Assembly (NCBI GenBank): GCA_017613225.1 | Contig: JAGAEH010000244.1 | Location: 1-10,536 of the forward strand | Length of the DNA stretch: 10,536 nucleotides | Reading direction: 5' to 3' | DNA from: Lachnospiraceae bacterium | Lineage (GTDB): Bacteria; Bacillota; Clostridia; Lachnospirales; Lachnospiraceae | In this document: one piece after another, positions 1 to 6,001 of the stretch | Position numbering within the stretch: position 1 is the first letter of the stretch | Layout of the letters: the number at the start of each line of letters is the position of its first letter | Program-made: the position numbers and the translations under genes | Notes under the pieces: generated by a model | Told to the model about the DNA's origin: nothing | Databases searched by the model: none | What the model saw: only the letters and a program-made list of their open reading frames with translations

Positions 1-998
1 ACAACACCATCTACTACATGGGCTTCGCGCTGTTTACGGTGTCCGTGCTGGGGACCTACGTCTTTCTGGCGGCGGCGATCCTGAATTACCCGGAAGACTA
101 TCCGGTCAGCGCCGTTGCCAACGTGCTTCTGGAGTCCGCCAAGACGTACATGTTCATCACTTCTCCCTTCATCCTGCTGTTCTCCGCCGCGCTGTGCATC
201 TCCAACATTTCCCTGATCCGGCACGAAGGAAAACGGCTGGTGAACGTCCTGGGCATCATCCTGTCCTTTTTGATGGTGGGCGGCATGGTGTTCATCTATG
301 CCTTCGACTATTACGCCACGGGAAGCCAGACGGAGGTCATGATACACGATCTGATCGCAAACTTCTGCGCGGCGGTCTACCTTTACTTCGAGTGCATGCT
401 CATCGGCACCATCATCGCCAACATCATCGCCGTGCGTTATGAGCCGGATCCGGACAAGGACTTCATGATCGTTCTGGGCTGCGGCATCCGTAAGGACGGG
501 ACCTGCTCGCCCCTGCTGCGGGGACGCGTTGACAGAGCTCTTGCCTTCGCCAAAAAGCAGAAGGAGCTGACAGGGAAGGAACTGACCTTCATCGTCTCCG
601 GCGGCCAGGGCCCCAACGAGGTCGTCCCTGAGAGCAGGGCGATGAAAAACTACCTGCTGGAGCAGGGGGTGCCGGAAGAGCGGATCCTGGAAGAGGATAA
701 GTCCACAAGCACCTTTGAGAACATGCTCTGTTCCAAAAAGATCATAGAAGACGTGGGCGCCGGCGGCAAGGTGGCCTTTGCCACCACCAACTATCACGTG
801 TTCCGCAGCGGCCTCTTTTCCCGCCGCGTAAAAATGCGGGCGGTGGGCATCGGCGCGAAGACGAAATGGTATTTCTGGCCCAACGCGGCAGTGCGGGAAT
901 TCGTGGGACTTCTGACGGAGCACCGGCTGAAGCAGGCCATCATCTTCGGCAGCCTGATCATCAGTTACATCGTACTGACATTATATGCCTATCGCTGA
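1..998 (+). CDS. YdcF/DUF218 family membrane-anchored protein (5' partial)
   Basis: This is the C-terminal 326 or more residues of a YdcF-like (DUF218) protein. The frame is open to the window edge, and the ATG at 18 has no ribosome binding site, so the true start lies upstream. Numbering from that ATG, hydrophobic segments lie near residues 1-24, 45-65, 74-95 and 110-140, followed by the DUF218 domain. Visible DUF218 hallmarks are VLGCG at 152-156, SGGQG at 194-198, STSTFEN at 229-235 and NYHVFRSG from 258. A last hydrophobic helix near 305-323 closes the protein. Relatives include SanA, ElyC and YdcF of Escherichia coli, linked to envelope integrity; the substrate is unknown. The stop at 996-998 is followed by a strong terminator. 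The family call is firm and the biological role is not. Confidence 0.88.
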   Translation, partial: NTIYYMGFALFTVSVLGTYVFLAAAILNYPEDYPVSAVANVLLESAKTYMFITSPFILLFSAALCISNISLIRHEGKRLVNVLGIILSFLMVGGMVFIYAFDYYATGSQTEVMIHDLIANFCAAVYLYFECMLIGTIIANIIAVRYEPDPDKDFMIVLGCGIRKDGTCSPLLRGRVDRALAFAKKQKELTGKELTFIVSGGQGPNEVVPESRAMKNYLLEQGVPEERILEEDKSTSTFENMLCSKKIIEDVGAGGKVAFATTNYHVFRSGLFSRRVKMRAVGIGAKTKWYFWPNAAVREFVGLLTEHRLKQAIIFGSLIISYIVLTLYAYR

Positions 999-1014
999 TC
1001 CCATCGGCGCAAAG

Positions 1015-1050
1015 AGCCCCCGGCGTGAGAGCCGGGGGCTTGGTTTATTC
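1015..1050 (+). terminator. Intrinsic terminator between convergent genes
   Basis: A perfect 10-bp GC-rich stem (AGCCCCCGGC at 1015-1024 pairing with GCCGGGGGCT at 1031-1040) has a 6-base loop and is followed by a T-rich tail, TGGTTTATTC. It lies 17 bases after the YdcF-like stop. It also lies 22 bases downstream of the symporter stop on the other strand, where the tail is only CTTT, so it may serve both convergent transcripts but looks better for the + strand. Confidence 0.85.
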
Positions 1051-1061
1051 TGAGTTCCAGC

Positions 1062-2621
1062 TTACTGTCCCAGGTTGTCCGTGATGTCCACGGTCTTCTT
1101 GTCGTTGTAGCAGGCAAACTTTTCTTCAATGCCTTCCGGCATCGTGTTCCGGGACAGGAAGCTGATGACGGGGACCAGGATCAGTCCGCCCACCATGGCC
1201 ACCACGCCGGAGTACAGGGAGTTTTTGAAGACGACGGACAGCACCGGGACTTCGGCCACGCTGAAGGCGCCAAGGGAGACCAGAAGCTGCACGATCTCCA
1301 GGCCCACGCCCCAGACGAAGCAGGCGGCGACGGCGGCCTTTGTCGTTTTCCTGGAGTACAGCCCGTACAAACACGGCGCCAGGAAGGCTCCGGCCAAAGC
1401 GCCCCAGGAGACGCCCATCATCTGGGCGATGAACAGGCTCCTGCTCCTGGCCTGTTTAATGGCGATCAGGGCGGAGATGATGATGAATACCACGATGAAA
1501 AGCCGCATCAGGGGGAGAGTGGAACGGTCTTCCTCCTTCTTATTTCTGAGAGGATTGATCAGATCCAGCGTGATGGTGGAAGCGCTGGTCAGGACCAGGG
1601 AGGAGAGGGTGGACATGGAGGCCGAGAGGACCAGCACCACCACGATGCCGATGATCAGGGCGGGCAGGTTGGAGAGCATCTGGGGGATGATGGCGTCAAA
1701 GCCGTCCTTCGCGACGTCCACGCTGTACAGCCGGCCGAAGCCGCCCAGAAAGTAGCAGCCGCCGGCCACCACGATGGCGAAGAAAGTGGAGATGATGGTG
1801 CCCTTCCGGATGGAGTCCTCGTTTTTGATGGCGTAGAATTTGCCTACCATCTGGGGCAGACCCCAGGTGCCGAGGGAGGTGAGGACCACCACCACCAGCA
1901 GGAACACGGGATCCGTTCCGAACAGGGAAGCGTACTCCCAGCCGCCGTTGGGGCCGGTGGCGAGCTTTTCCATGGAGGACATCAGGCCGCCGTTGCCGGA
2001 GATCACCGCCGCGATGACCGTGACGATGCCGCCCAGCATGATGATCCCCTGGATGAAATCGTTCAGCGCCGTGGCCATGTAGCCGCCCAGGATCACGTAG
2101 ATGCCGGTAAGGACCGCCATCACGATCACGCAGACAGAATAGTCGACCCCGGAAAAGGCCATGGAAAAGAGCCTGGAAAGGCCGTTGTACAGCGAGGCGG
2201 TATAGGGGATCAGGAAGATGAAAGTGATGACGGAAGCCGCCGTTTTCAGGGACGGGGAGTCAAACCTGGCCTCGAAGAAATCCGGCATGGTCTTGCTGGA
2301 CAGGTGCTGCGTCATGATGCGGGTACGCCGGCCCAGAATGACCCAGGCCAGAAGGGAGCCGATGAAGGCGTTCCCCAGGCCGATCCAGGTGGAGGCTACG
2401 CCGAAGTTCCAGCCGAACTGGCCCGCGTAGCCCACGAAGATGACCGCGGAAAAATATGAAGTGCCGTAGGCAAAGGCGCTGAGCCAGGGCCCGACGGAGC
2501 GGGAGCCCAGTACGAAGCCGTTCACGTCCAGAGCGTGCCTCTTTGTTCGTACGCCGATCATGATCATCACGGCAAAAAAGCAGATGATCAGGGCCAATGT
2601 GATCCAGGATGTTGCGTTCAT
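1062..2621 (-). CDS. Sodium:solute symporter (SSS family, PutP-like)
   Basis: This 519-residue, highly hydrophobic protein has about 13 predicted membrane helices and the length expected for the SSS (SLC5) family, which uses the sodium gradient to import amino acids, sugars or vitamins. Recognisable signatures are FVLGSRSVGPW near 36-46, YVILGGYMATALNDFIQG near 175-192, TWGLPQM near 252-258, and SASMSTLSS near 333-341. The last matches the PutP segment whose Ser/Thr pair binds sodium (here S337/T338). The helix-2 motif reads AYGTSYFS where PutP has a GASDMS-like sequence, so the aspartate important in PutP appears to be tyrosine here; this argues against calling it a proline carrier. The ATG at 2621 has a good ribosome binding site (AAGGAAGG). 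Upstream lie a strong promoter, a tyrosine-rich leader peptide and an intrinsic terminator. Tyrosine or an aromatic compound as substrate is an inference from this leader only. Confidence 0.9.
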   Translation of the reverse strand: MNATSWITLALIICFFAVMIMIGVRTKRHALDVNGFVLGSRSVGPWLSAFAYGTSYFSAVIFVGYAGQFGWNFGVASTWIGLGNAFIGSLLAWVILGRRTRIMTQHLSSKTMPDFFEARFDSPSLKTAASVITFIFLIPYTASLYNGLSRLFSMAFSGVDYSVCVIVMAVLTGIYVILGGYMATALNDFIQGIIMLGGIVTVIAAVISGNGGLMSSMEKLATGPNGGWEYASLFGTDPVFLLVVVVLTSLGTWGLPQMVGKFYAIKNEDSIRKGTIISTFFAIVVAGGCYFLGGFGRLYSVDVAKDGFDAIIPQMLSNLPALIIGIVVVLVLSASMSTLSSLVLTSASTITLDLINPLRNKKEEDRSTLPLMRLFIVVFIIISALIAIKQARSRSLFIAQMMGVSWGALAGAFLAPCLYGLYSRKTTKAAVAACFVWGVGLEIVQLLVSLGAFSVAEVPVLSVVFKNSLYSGVVAMVGGLILVPVISFLSRNTMPEGIEEKFACYNDKKTVDITDNLGQ

Positions 2622-2648
2622 TGCAGTTCCTTCCTTTCAGGTACCCAT

Positions 2649-2679
2649 AAAAAAAGCGGCACAGGTCGATCTGTGCCGC
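2649..2679 (-). terminator. Attenuator terminator in the symporter leader
   Basis: On the minus strand a perfect 9-bp stem (GCGGCACAG, loop ATCGAC, CTGTGCCGC) is followed at once by seven T residues (2655 down to 2649). This is a textbook intrinsic terminator. It sits between the symporter promoter and the symporter start, so it stops its own operon's transcript unless antitermination occurs. It begins 22 bases after the stop codon of the tyrosine-rich leader ORF. Confidence 0.9.
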
Positions 2680-2701
2680 GTTGATTCTTGATCCTTCGGA
2701 T

Positions 2702-2794
2702 CTATGAATTGCTGCATCGCAAACCGGCCCTGTCACGTTCCGCGACAAAGTACTGATAGCGGTAATAATATGCGATGCAGGCAAAATGCTTCAT
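2702..2794 (-). CDS. Tyrosine-rich leader peptide (putative attenuation peptide)
   Basis: A 30-residue ORF lies between the promoter and the terminator of the symporter leader. Its ATG at 2794 has an AAGAGGA ribosome binding site ten bases upstream, and it starts about 26 bases after the predicted transcription start. Residues 9-16 read YYYRYQYF: five tyrosines in seven codons (TAT TAT TAC CGC TAT CAG TAC) followed by Phe. Clusters of one amino acid's codons are the hallmark of ribosome-mediated attenuators such as those of the trp, his and phe operons in enteric bacteria. The codons lie just after the 5' arm of a 10-bp stem, so a ribosome stalled for lack of charged tRNA-Tyr would cover that arm. 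The peptide probably has no function after synthesis. It is too short for routine ORF calling. The role is inferred from architecture. Confidence 0.72.
   Translation of the reverse strand: MKHFACIAYYYRYQYFVAERDRAGLRCSNS
2712..2780 (-). promoter_or_regulatory. Attenuator 1:2 (pause/anti-antiterminator) stem enclosing the tyrosine codons
   Basis: In the leader RNA, CTGCATCGCA (2780 to 2771) is perfectly complementary to TGCGATGCAG (2721 to 2712), and three more pairs form beyond a bulged C. The 49-base loop holds all five tyrosine codons. A possible alternative pairing is GCCGGTT (2728 to 2722) with AACGCGGC (2682 to 2675, one bulged G), which would capture the 5' arm of the terminator. The first stem is plain to see; the antiterminator is a weak candidate that needs a folding calculation. 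Confidence 0.6.
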
Positions 2795-2826
2795 GGGTGC
2801 CGGTTCCTCTTTCGGTTAATGGTGGG

Positions 2827-2856
2827 ATTATACTTCCCAACTGTTTTTCCTGTCAA
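2827..2856 (-). promoter_or_regulatory. Strong sigma-70/SigA-type promoter of the symporter leader
   Basis: On the minus strand a perfect -35 box TTGACA (2856 to 2851) and a perfect -10 box TATAAT (2832 to 2827) are separated by 18 bases. Transcription should start near the A at 2820. The promoter begins 21 bases after the plsC stop, so the symporter has its own transcript even if some read-through from pncB-plsC occurs. Direct and inverted repeats overlap the -35 region. Confidence 0.88.
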
Positions 2857-2876
2857 CTGTTTTTTGACAGCGCTCC

Positions 2877-3602
2877 CTATACGTACTGTTCGTACATCTG
2901 CTGGATCACGTCGTAGACCTTCTGATGCAGGGCCTTCAGTTCCGGCCTGGACAGGCCTGCCGTCTCCAGAGGCTGGCCCACGGCGATGGTGATATGGGCG
3001 CTGCGGACCTTCGGCGAGTGGTTCTCCAGGATGTCGTCCGTGTGGGTAAAGGCAACGGGGACGATGGGACAGCCGGCCTTCTCGGCGATCTTGAAGCTGC
3101 CCTCGTGGAAGGGAATCATCTTTTCTCCGTGGGCGCGGGTGCCCTCCGGGCAGATCCACATGGAGTAGCCTTCCTTAATGTCATCTGCGGCGGCGTTGAT
3201 GCTGCGGATGCCTTCCCGGGGATTTTCCCGGTCCAGGAAAATGACGCCCACCATCTGCATCCACTGGGCGACGACGGGGATCTTATGAAACTCTTTCTTG
3301 CCGACAAAACCGTACCGCCCCGGTACATAGGGGTAGGCGGCGATGATGTCGAAATAACTGCGGTGGTTCGATACGAACAGCACCGGCGTATCCTTGGAGG
3401 GAATGTTCTCCGCGCCTTCCAGGGTCACTTTCGTGCCTGCGATGAACAGCATGATCCGGAACACGCCCCGGGCAACACAATAGGTGGTCACGCGGGCTGC
3501 CTTTTTGGAAACCAGGCTGATCAGCCAGAGGATCAGCAAAAGGGGAAGGCTGATCGTCGCGGCCACGACCATGAATAATATCAACAGAATGCTTTTTGCC
3601 AT
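2877..3602 (-). CDS. plsC: 1-acyl-sn-glycerol-3-phosphate acyltransferase (PlsC family)
   Basis: This 241-residue membrane acyltransferase probably transfers a fatty acyl group to lysophosphatidic acid to make phosphatidic acid at the inner face of the membrane. An N-terminal hydrophobic stretch (about residues 4-32) anchors it. All four family motifs are visible: NHRSYFD at 79-85 (the HX4D catalytic motif, H80 and D85), FLDREN at 122-127, EGTR at 153-156 with PFHEGSFKIA following at 164-173, and PIVPVAF at 179-185. The length is normal. The ATG at 3602 has an AAAGGAG site five bases upstream. It lies 15 bases after the pncB stop and is probably co-transcribed with pncB. No terminator is seen between it and the next promoter. 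Other lysophospholipid substrates are possible within this family. Confidence 0.92.
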   Translation of the reverse strand: MAKSILLILFMVVAATISLPLLLILWLISLVSKKAARVTTYCVARGVFRIMLFIAGTKVTLEGAENIPSKDTPVLFVSNHRSYFDIIAAYPYVPGRYGFVGKKEFHKIPVVAQWMQMVGVIFLDRENPREGIRSINAAADDIKEGYSMWICPEGTRAHGEKMIPFHEGSFKIAEKAGCPIVPVAFTHTDDILENHSPKVRSAHITIAVGQPLETAGLSRPELKALHQKVYDVIQQMYEQYV

Positions 3603-3617
3603 ACGCTCTCCTTTTTA

Positions 3618-5063
3618 TCAGATGCTTCCCAGCAGTCCGTTCTTTAAGTGATACAGTTTCTCCGACAGGTCCACATAGACCTTGTGAGGGTTGGTCAGAC
3701 GCCTGGTCTCGGCCCACAGCGTGTCCAGATCCTTTTTGCAGTATTCCGCGATCTCGGTGACGCTGGGGGACTTATACACCAGCAGGCCGTTTTTGAAGAC
3801 CGGCACCAGCAGCTGCTTCATGTCGTACTCGCCTCCGGCCAGCTTGGTCTTTTTCCAGGTGTAGGTAGGGTCGAAGAGTACCAGATCCTGCGCGGGATCG
3901 AAGACCTCGTCCACCAGGGCGATCAGATCGCCCACGATCTTGCCGCTGTCCTTCTTGTAGATGCGGTAGATCACCTTGTTGCCGGGGTTGGTGACCTTTT
4001 CCGGGTTGTCGGAACGCTTCAGTTTGGGGATGAAGTGCTGCTCGTTCTCGTCATAGATGGCCGCCAGCTTGTAGACGCCGCCGAAGGAGGGCGAATCCTT
4101 GGAGGTGATCAGGTTGGTGCCCACGCCCCAGGAAGTGATCTCGCAGCCCTGGGTCTTCAGGGAGGTGATCAGCCACTCGTCCAGGTCGCAGCTGCCGGAG
4201 ATGATGGCGTCCGGGAAGCCGGCTTCGTCCAGCATCTGGCGGGCCCGCTTGGAGAGATAGGCCAGGTCGCCGGAATCCAGGCGGATGCCGAATTTCTTGC
4301 TCTGGATGCCCGCCTCGCGCATTTCCTTGAATACCTGGATGGCGTGGGGGATGCCGGAGTGCAGCGTATCGTAGGTGTCCACCAACAGGATGCAGGCGTT
4401 GGGATACAGGTTGGCGTAGGTGCGGAAGGCGGTCAGCTCATCCTCGAAGCTCATGATCCAGCTGTGGGCGTGGGTGCCCATCACCGGCACGCCGAACATC
4501 TGGCCGGCCAGCACGTTGCTGGTGCCGACACAACCGCCGATCATGGCGGCGCGGGCGCCGTAGATGCCGGCATCCGGACCCTGGGCGCGGCGCAGGCCGA
4601 ACTCCATGATCCCGTCGCCGCGGGCGGCGTAGACCACCCGGGAGGCCTTGGTGGCGATCAGGCTCTGATGGTTGATGATGTTCAGCAGAGCGGTCTCGAT
4701 CAGCTGGGCCTCCATGATGGGGGCGACGACCTTCACAAGAGGCTCCCGGGGGAAGACCACCGTGCCTTCCGGGATCGCGTAGATGTCGCCGGAGAAGTGG
4801 AAGCCCCGCAGATACTCCAGGAATTCCTCTGAAAACATGTTCAGGCTGCGCAGATAATCGATCTCCTCGTAGGTGAAGTGGAGATTGGTGATGTAATCGA
4901 TCAGCTGTTCCAGGCCGGCGGCGATGGCATAGCCGCCGTTTCCGGGGTTCGAGCGGTAAAACATGTCGAAAACGACCGGAACATTGTGGCCTTCATTAAA
5001 ATAGCCCTGCATCATCGTCAGTTCATACAGGTCTGTCATCAAAGAAAGTCCTCTGTCACTCAT
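3618..5063 (-). CDS. pncB: Nicotinate phosphoribosyltransferase
   Basis: This 481-residue enzyme joins nicotinate to phosphoribosyl pyrophosphate, with ATP hydrolysis, to form nicotinate mononucleotide, the entry step of NAD salvage (Preiss-Handler route). Visible family motifs are TDLYELTM at 10-17, EFGLRR at 154-159, GTHAHSW at 196-202 (one of its histidines corresponds to the phosphorylated active-site histidine), VDTYDT at 228-233, RLDSGDL at 261-267 and GVGTNL at 313-318. The ATG at 5063 is chosen because GAGGAG lies six bases upstream and because the TDLYELTM block then starts at the usual distance from the N-terminus; an in-frame start at 5123 would place the start upstream of the likely transcript. 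It is the first gene of a leftward pncB-plsC unit and is divergent from the endonuclease gene. Confidence 0.95.
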   Translation of the reverse strand: MSDRGLSLMTDLYELTMMQGYFNEGHNVPVVFDMFYRSNPGNGGYAIAAGLEQLIDYITNLHFTYEEIDYLRSLNMFSEEFLEYLRGFHFSGDIYAIPEGTVVFPREPLVKVVAPIMEAQLIETALLNIINHQSLIATKASRVVYAARGDGIMEFGLRRAQGPDAGIYGARAAMIGGCVGTSNVLAGQMFGVPVMGTHAHSWIMSFEDELTAFRTYANLYPNACILLVDTYDTLHSGIPHAIQVFKEMREAGIQSKKFGIRLDSGDLAYLSKRARQMLDEAGFPDAIISGSCDLDEWLITSLKTQGCEITSWGVGTNLITSKDSPSFGGVYKLAAIYDENEQHFIPKLKRSDNPEKVTNPGNKVIYRIYKKDSGKIVGDLIALVDEVFDPAQDLVLFDPTYTWKKTKLAGGEYDMKQLLVPVFKNGLLVYKSPSVTEIAEYCKKDLDTLWAETRRLTNPHKVYVDLSEKLYHLKNGLLGSI

Positions 5064-5090
5064 GGGTGTCTCCTCGTCTTTCCTGTTTTG

Positions 5091-5120
5091 TGTTATAATG
5101 GTTGGACAATTATTATAGCA
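5091..5120. promoter_or_regulatory. Overlapping divergent extended -10 promoters (pncB and endonuclease)
   Basis: The + strand has TGTTATAAT at 5091-5099 and the minus strand has TGCTATAAT at 5120-5112; both match the extended -10 form TGnTATAAT. Neither has a good -35 box at 17 bases. They form an imperfect inverted repeat facing each other, so both transcripts would start near 5105 and the polymerase footprints must overlap. Mutual exclusion or shared control of pncB and the nuclease gene is plausible, though unproven. Confidence 0.55.
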
Positions 5121-5152
5121 CACTTTGTTCCATTGTGGTAGAAGAACTGAAC

Positions 5153-5899
5153 TTGAGCGAAAAACAGGACAAAAAGAACAGGCAAAAACGTACCATCCGC
5201 GTGCTGGTCATCATCCTGACCCTGGCGGCTGTTTTCGGCGTGCTCCGGCTGCAGCAGTACCTGCAGGAGCAGAAGGAAGCCGGGGCGGAGACGGCGGACT
5301 ATCCGGACTATCTGGAAAAGTTGTCCGTTCCGGAATACGAAGGCAGTGCATGGGTGGAAGTGAACAACGGCCTGACCTTTTTCGATACCGCCGCGGAGAC
5401 AGCGGAGCCCTATGAACACTACGGGGAACTGGACAAACTGGGCCGGTGCACCTTCGCGGAGGCCTGCCTGGGGCCGGAACTGCTGCCGGAGGATCCCAGG
5501 GAGGAGATCAGCAGCGTGATCCCCACGGGTTGGCAGAATACGAAGTACGATTTCATCGAGGACGGCTTTTTATACAACCGCTGCCACATGATCGCCTTCA
5601 TGCTCACTGGGCAGAACGCCAATGAAAAAAACCTGGTCACCGGGACCAGGTACATGAACGTGGAGGGGATGCTGCCCAACGAGATCCGGGTGGCCGAGTA
5701 CATCCGCGAAAGCGGGAACCACGTCCATTACCGTGTCACGCCGGTCTTTCACGGCGCGGACCTGCTGGCCTCCGGAATACTGATAGAAGCCCGGTCCGTG
5801 GAAGATCACGGAACGGGCCTCTGTTTCTGCGTCTATTGTCATAACGTTCAGCCGGGTGTGGTCATCGACTACGCCACCGGAAAAAACCATTTGGAATAA
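5153..5899 (+). CDS. Membrane-anchored DNA/RNA non-specific endonuclease (DNA-entry nuclease-like)
   Basis: The protein has about 248 residues. A basic N-terminus is followed by one membrane helix (about residues 15-32), then an extracellular nuclease domain of the NUC1/EndA type. The active-site segment reads NRCH at 142-145, in the place of DRGH in classical members, followed by a GQNANEKNLVTGTRYMN segment with the expected metal-binding asparagine; H145 is the predicted general base. Relatives degrade extracellular DNA for nutrition, DNA uptake or trap escape. The start is uncertain: no in-frame ATG precedes the catalytic core. TTG at 5153 is preferred because a weak AGAAG site precedes it and the N-terminus MSEKQDKK then leads straight into the helix; GTG at 5135 is an alternative. 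The stop is one base from a hairpin repeat, and the gene is convergent with the dnaJ-like gene. Confidence 0.85.
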   Translation: MSEKQDKKNRQKRTIRVLVIILTLAAVFGVLRLQQYLQEQKEAGAETADYPDYLEKLSVPEYEGSAWVEVNNGLTFFDTAAETAEPYEHYGELDKLGRCTFAEACLGPELLPEDPREEISSVIPTGWQNTKYDFIEDGFLYNRCHMIAFMLTGQNANEKNLVTGTRYMNVEGMLPNEIRVAEYIRESGNHVHYRVTPVFHGADLLASGILIEARSVEDHGTGLCFCVYCHNVQPGVVIDYATGKNHLE

Positions 5900-5900
5900 T

Positions 5901-6001
5901 TGTCATCCTGAGCGAAGTGAGCGCCAGCGAACGAAGTCGAAGGATCCCTGGAGATCACACCTTTCAGGGATCCTTCGCCGCATGTGCTCCTCAGGATGAC
6001 A
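5901..6001. repeat. Hairpin repeat element, copy 1 (TGTCATCCTGAG type)
   Basis: A 101-base element is bounded by perfect 12-bp inverted ends (TGTCATCCTGAG at 5901-5912, CTCAGGATGACA at 5990-6001). It has an inner perfect 13-bp stem (CGAAGGATCCCTG at 5938-5950 with CAGGGATCCTTCG at 5965-5977) and a 14-base loop. It fills the whole gap between two convergent genes: it starts one base after the endonuclease stop and ends at the base next to the dnaJ-like stop. It has no coding capacity, so it is a MITE- or REP-like element. As RNA it would protect or end both transcripts. Confidence 0.85.

Noticed and set aside
1129..1755. 208-codon + strand frame within the symporter gene
   Set aside because: Antisense shadow of a GC-rich gene; Arg/Thr/Ser/Met-rich with no domain or translation signal.
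2260..2784. 174-codon minus frame overlapping the symporter leader and 5' end
   Set aside because: Runs through the attenuator terminator and overlaps the symporter in another frame; Arg/His/Leu-rich without a domain.
2649..2820. T-box riboswitch upstream of the symporter
   Set aside because: No T-box antiterminator consensus (GGGTGGNACCGCG-like) on the minus strand and no room for a normal stem I; the Tyr-rich ORF explains the layout better.
3648..4832. Long 394-codon open frame on the + strand opposite pncB
   Set aside because: It is an exact antisense shadow of pncB: Gly/Val/Asp/His-biased composition, no recognisable domain and no ribosome binding site, while the minus frame has every NAPRTase motif.
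3618..5123. Longer pncB start at 5123
   Set aside because: It would need translation to begin upstream of the predicted transcript start, has no ribosome binding site, and adds 20 residues not typical of the family; the ATG at 5063 has GAGGAG six bases upstream.
5901..6001. Insertion sequence or CRISPR repeat
   Set aside because: No transposase, no regularly spaced array, and no spacer structure; a single non-coding hairpin unit with a second copy 4 kb away.
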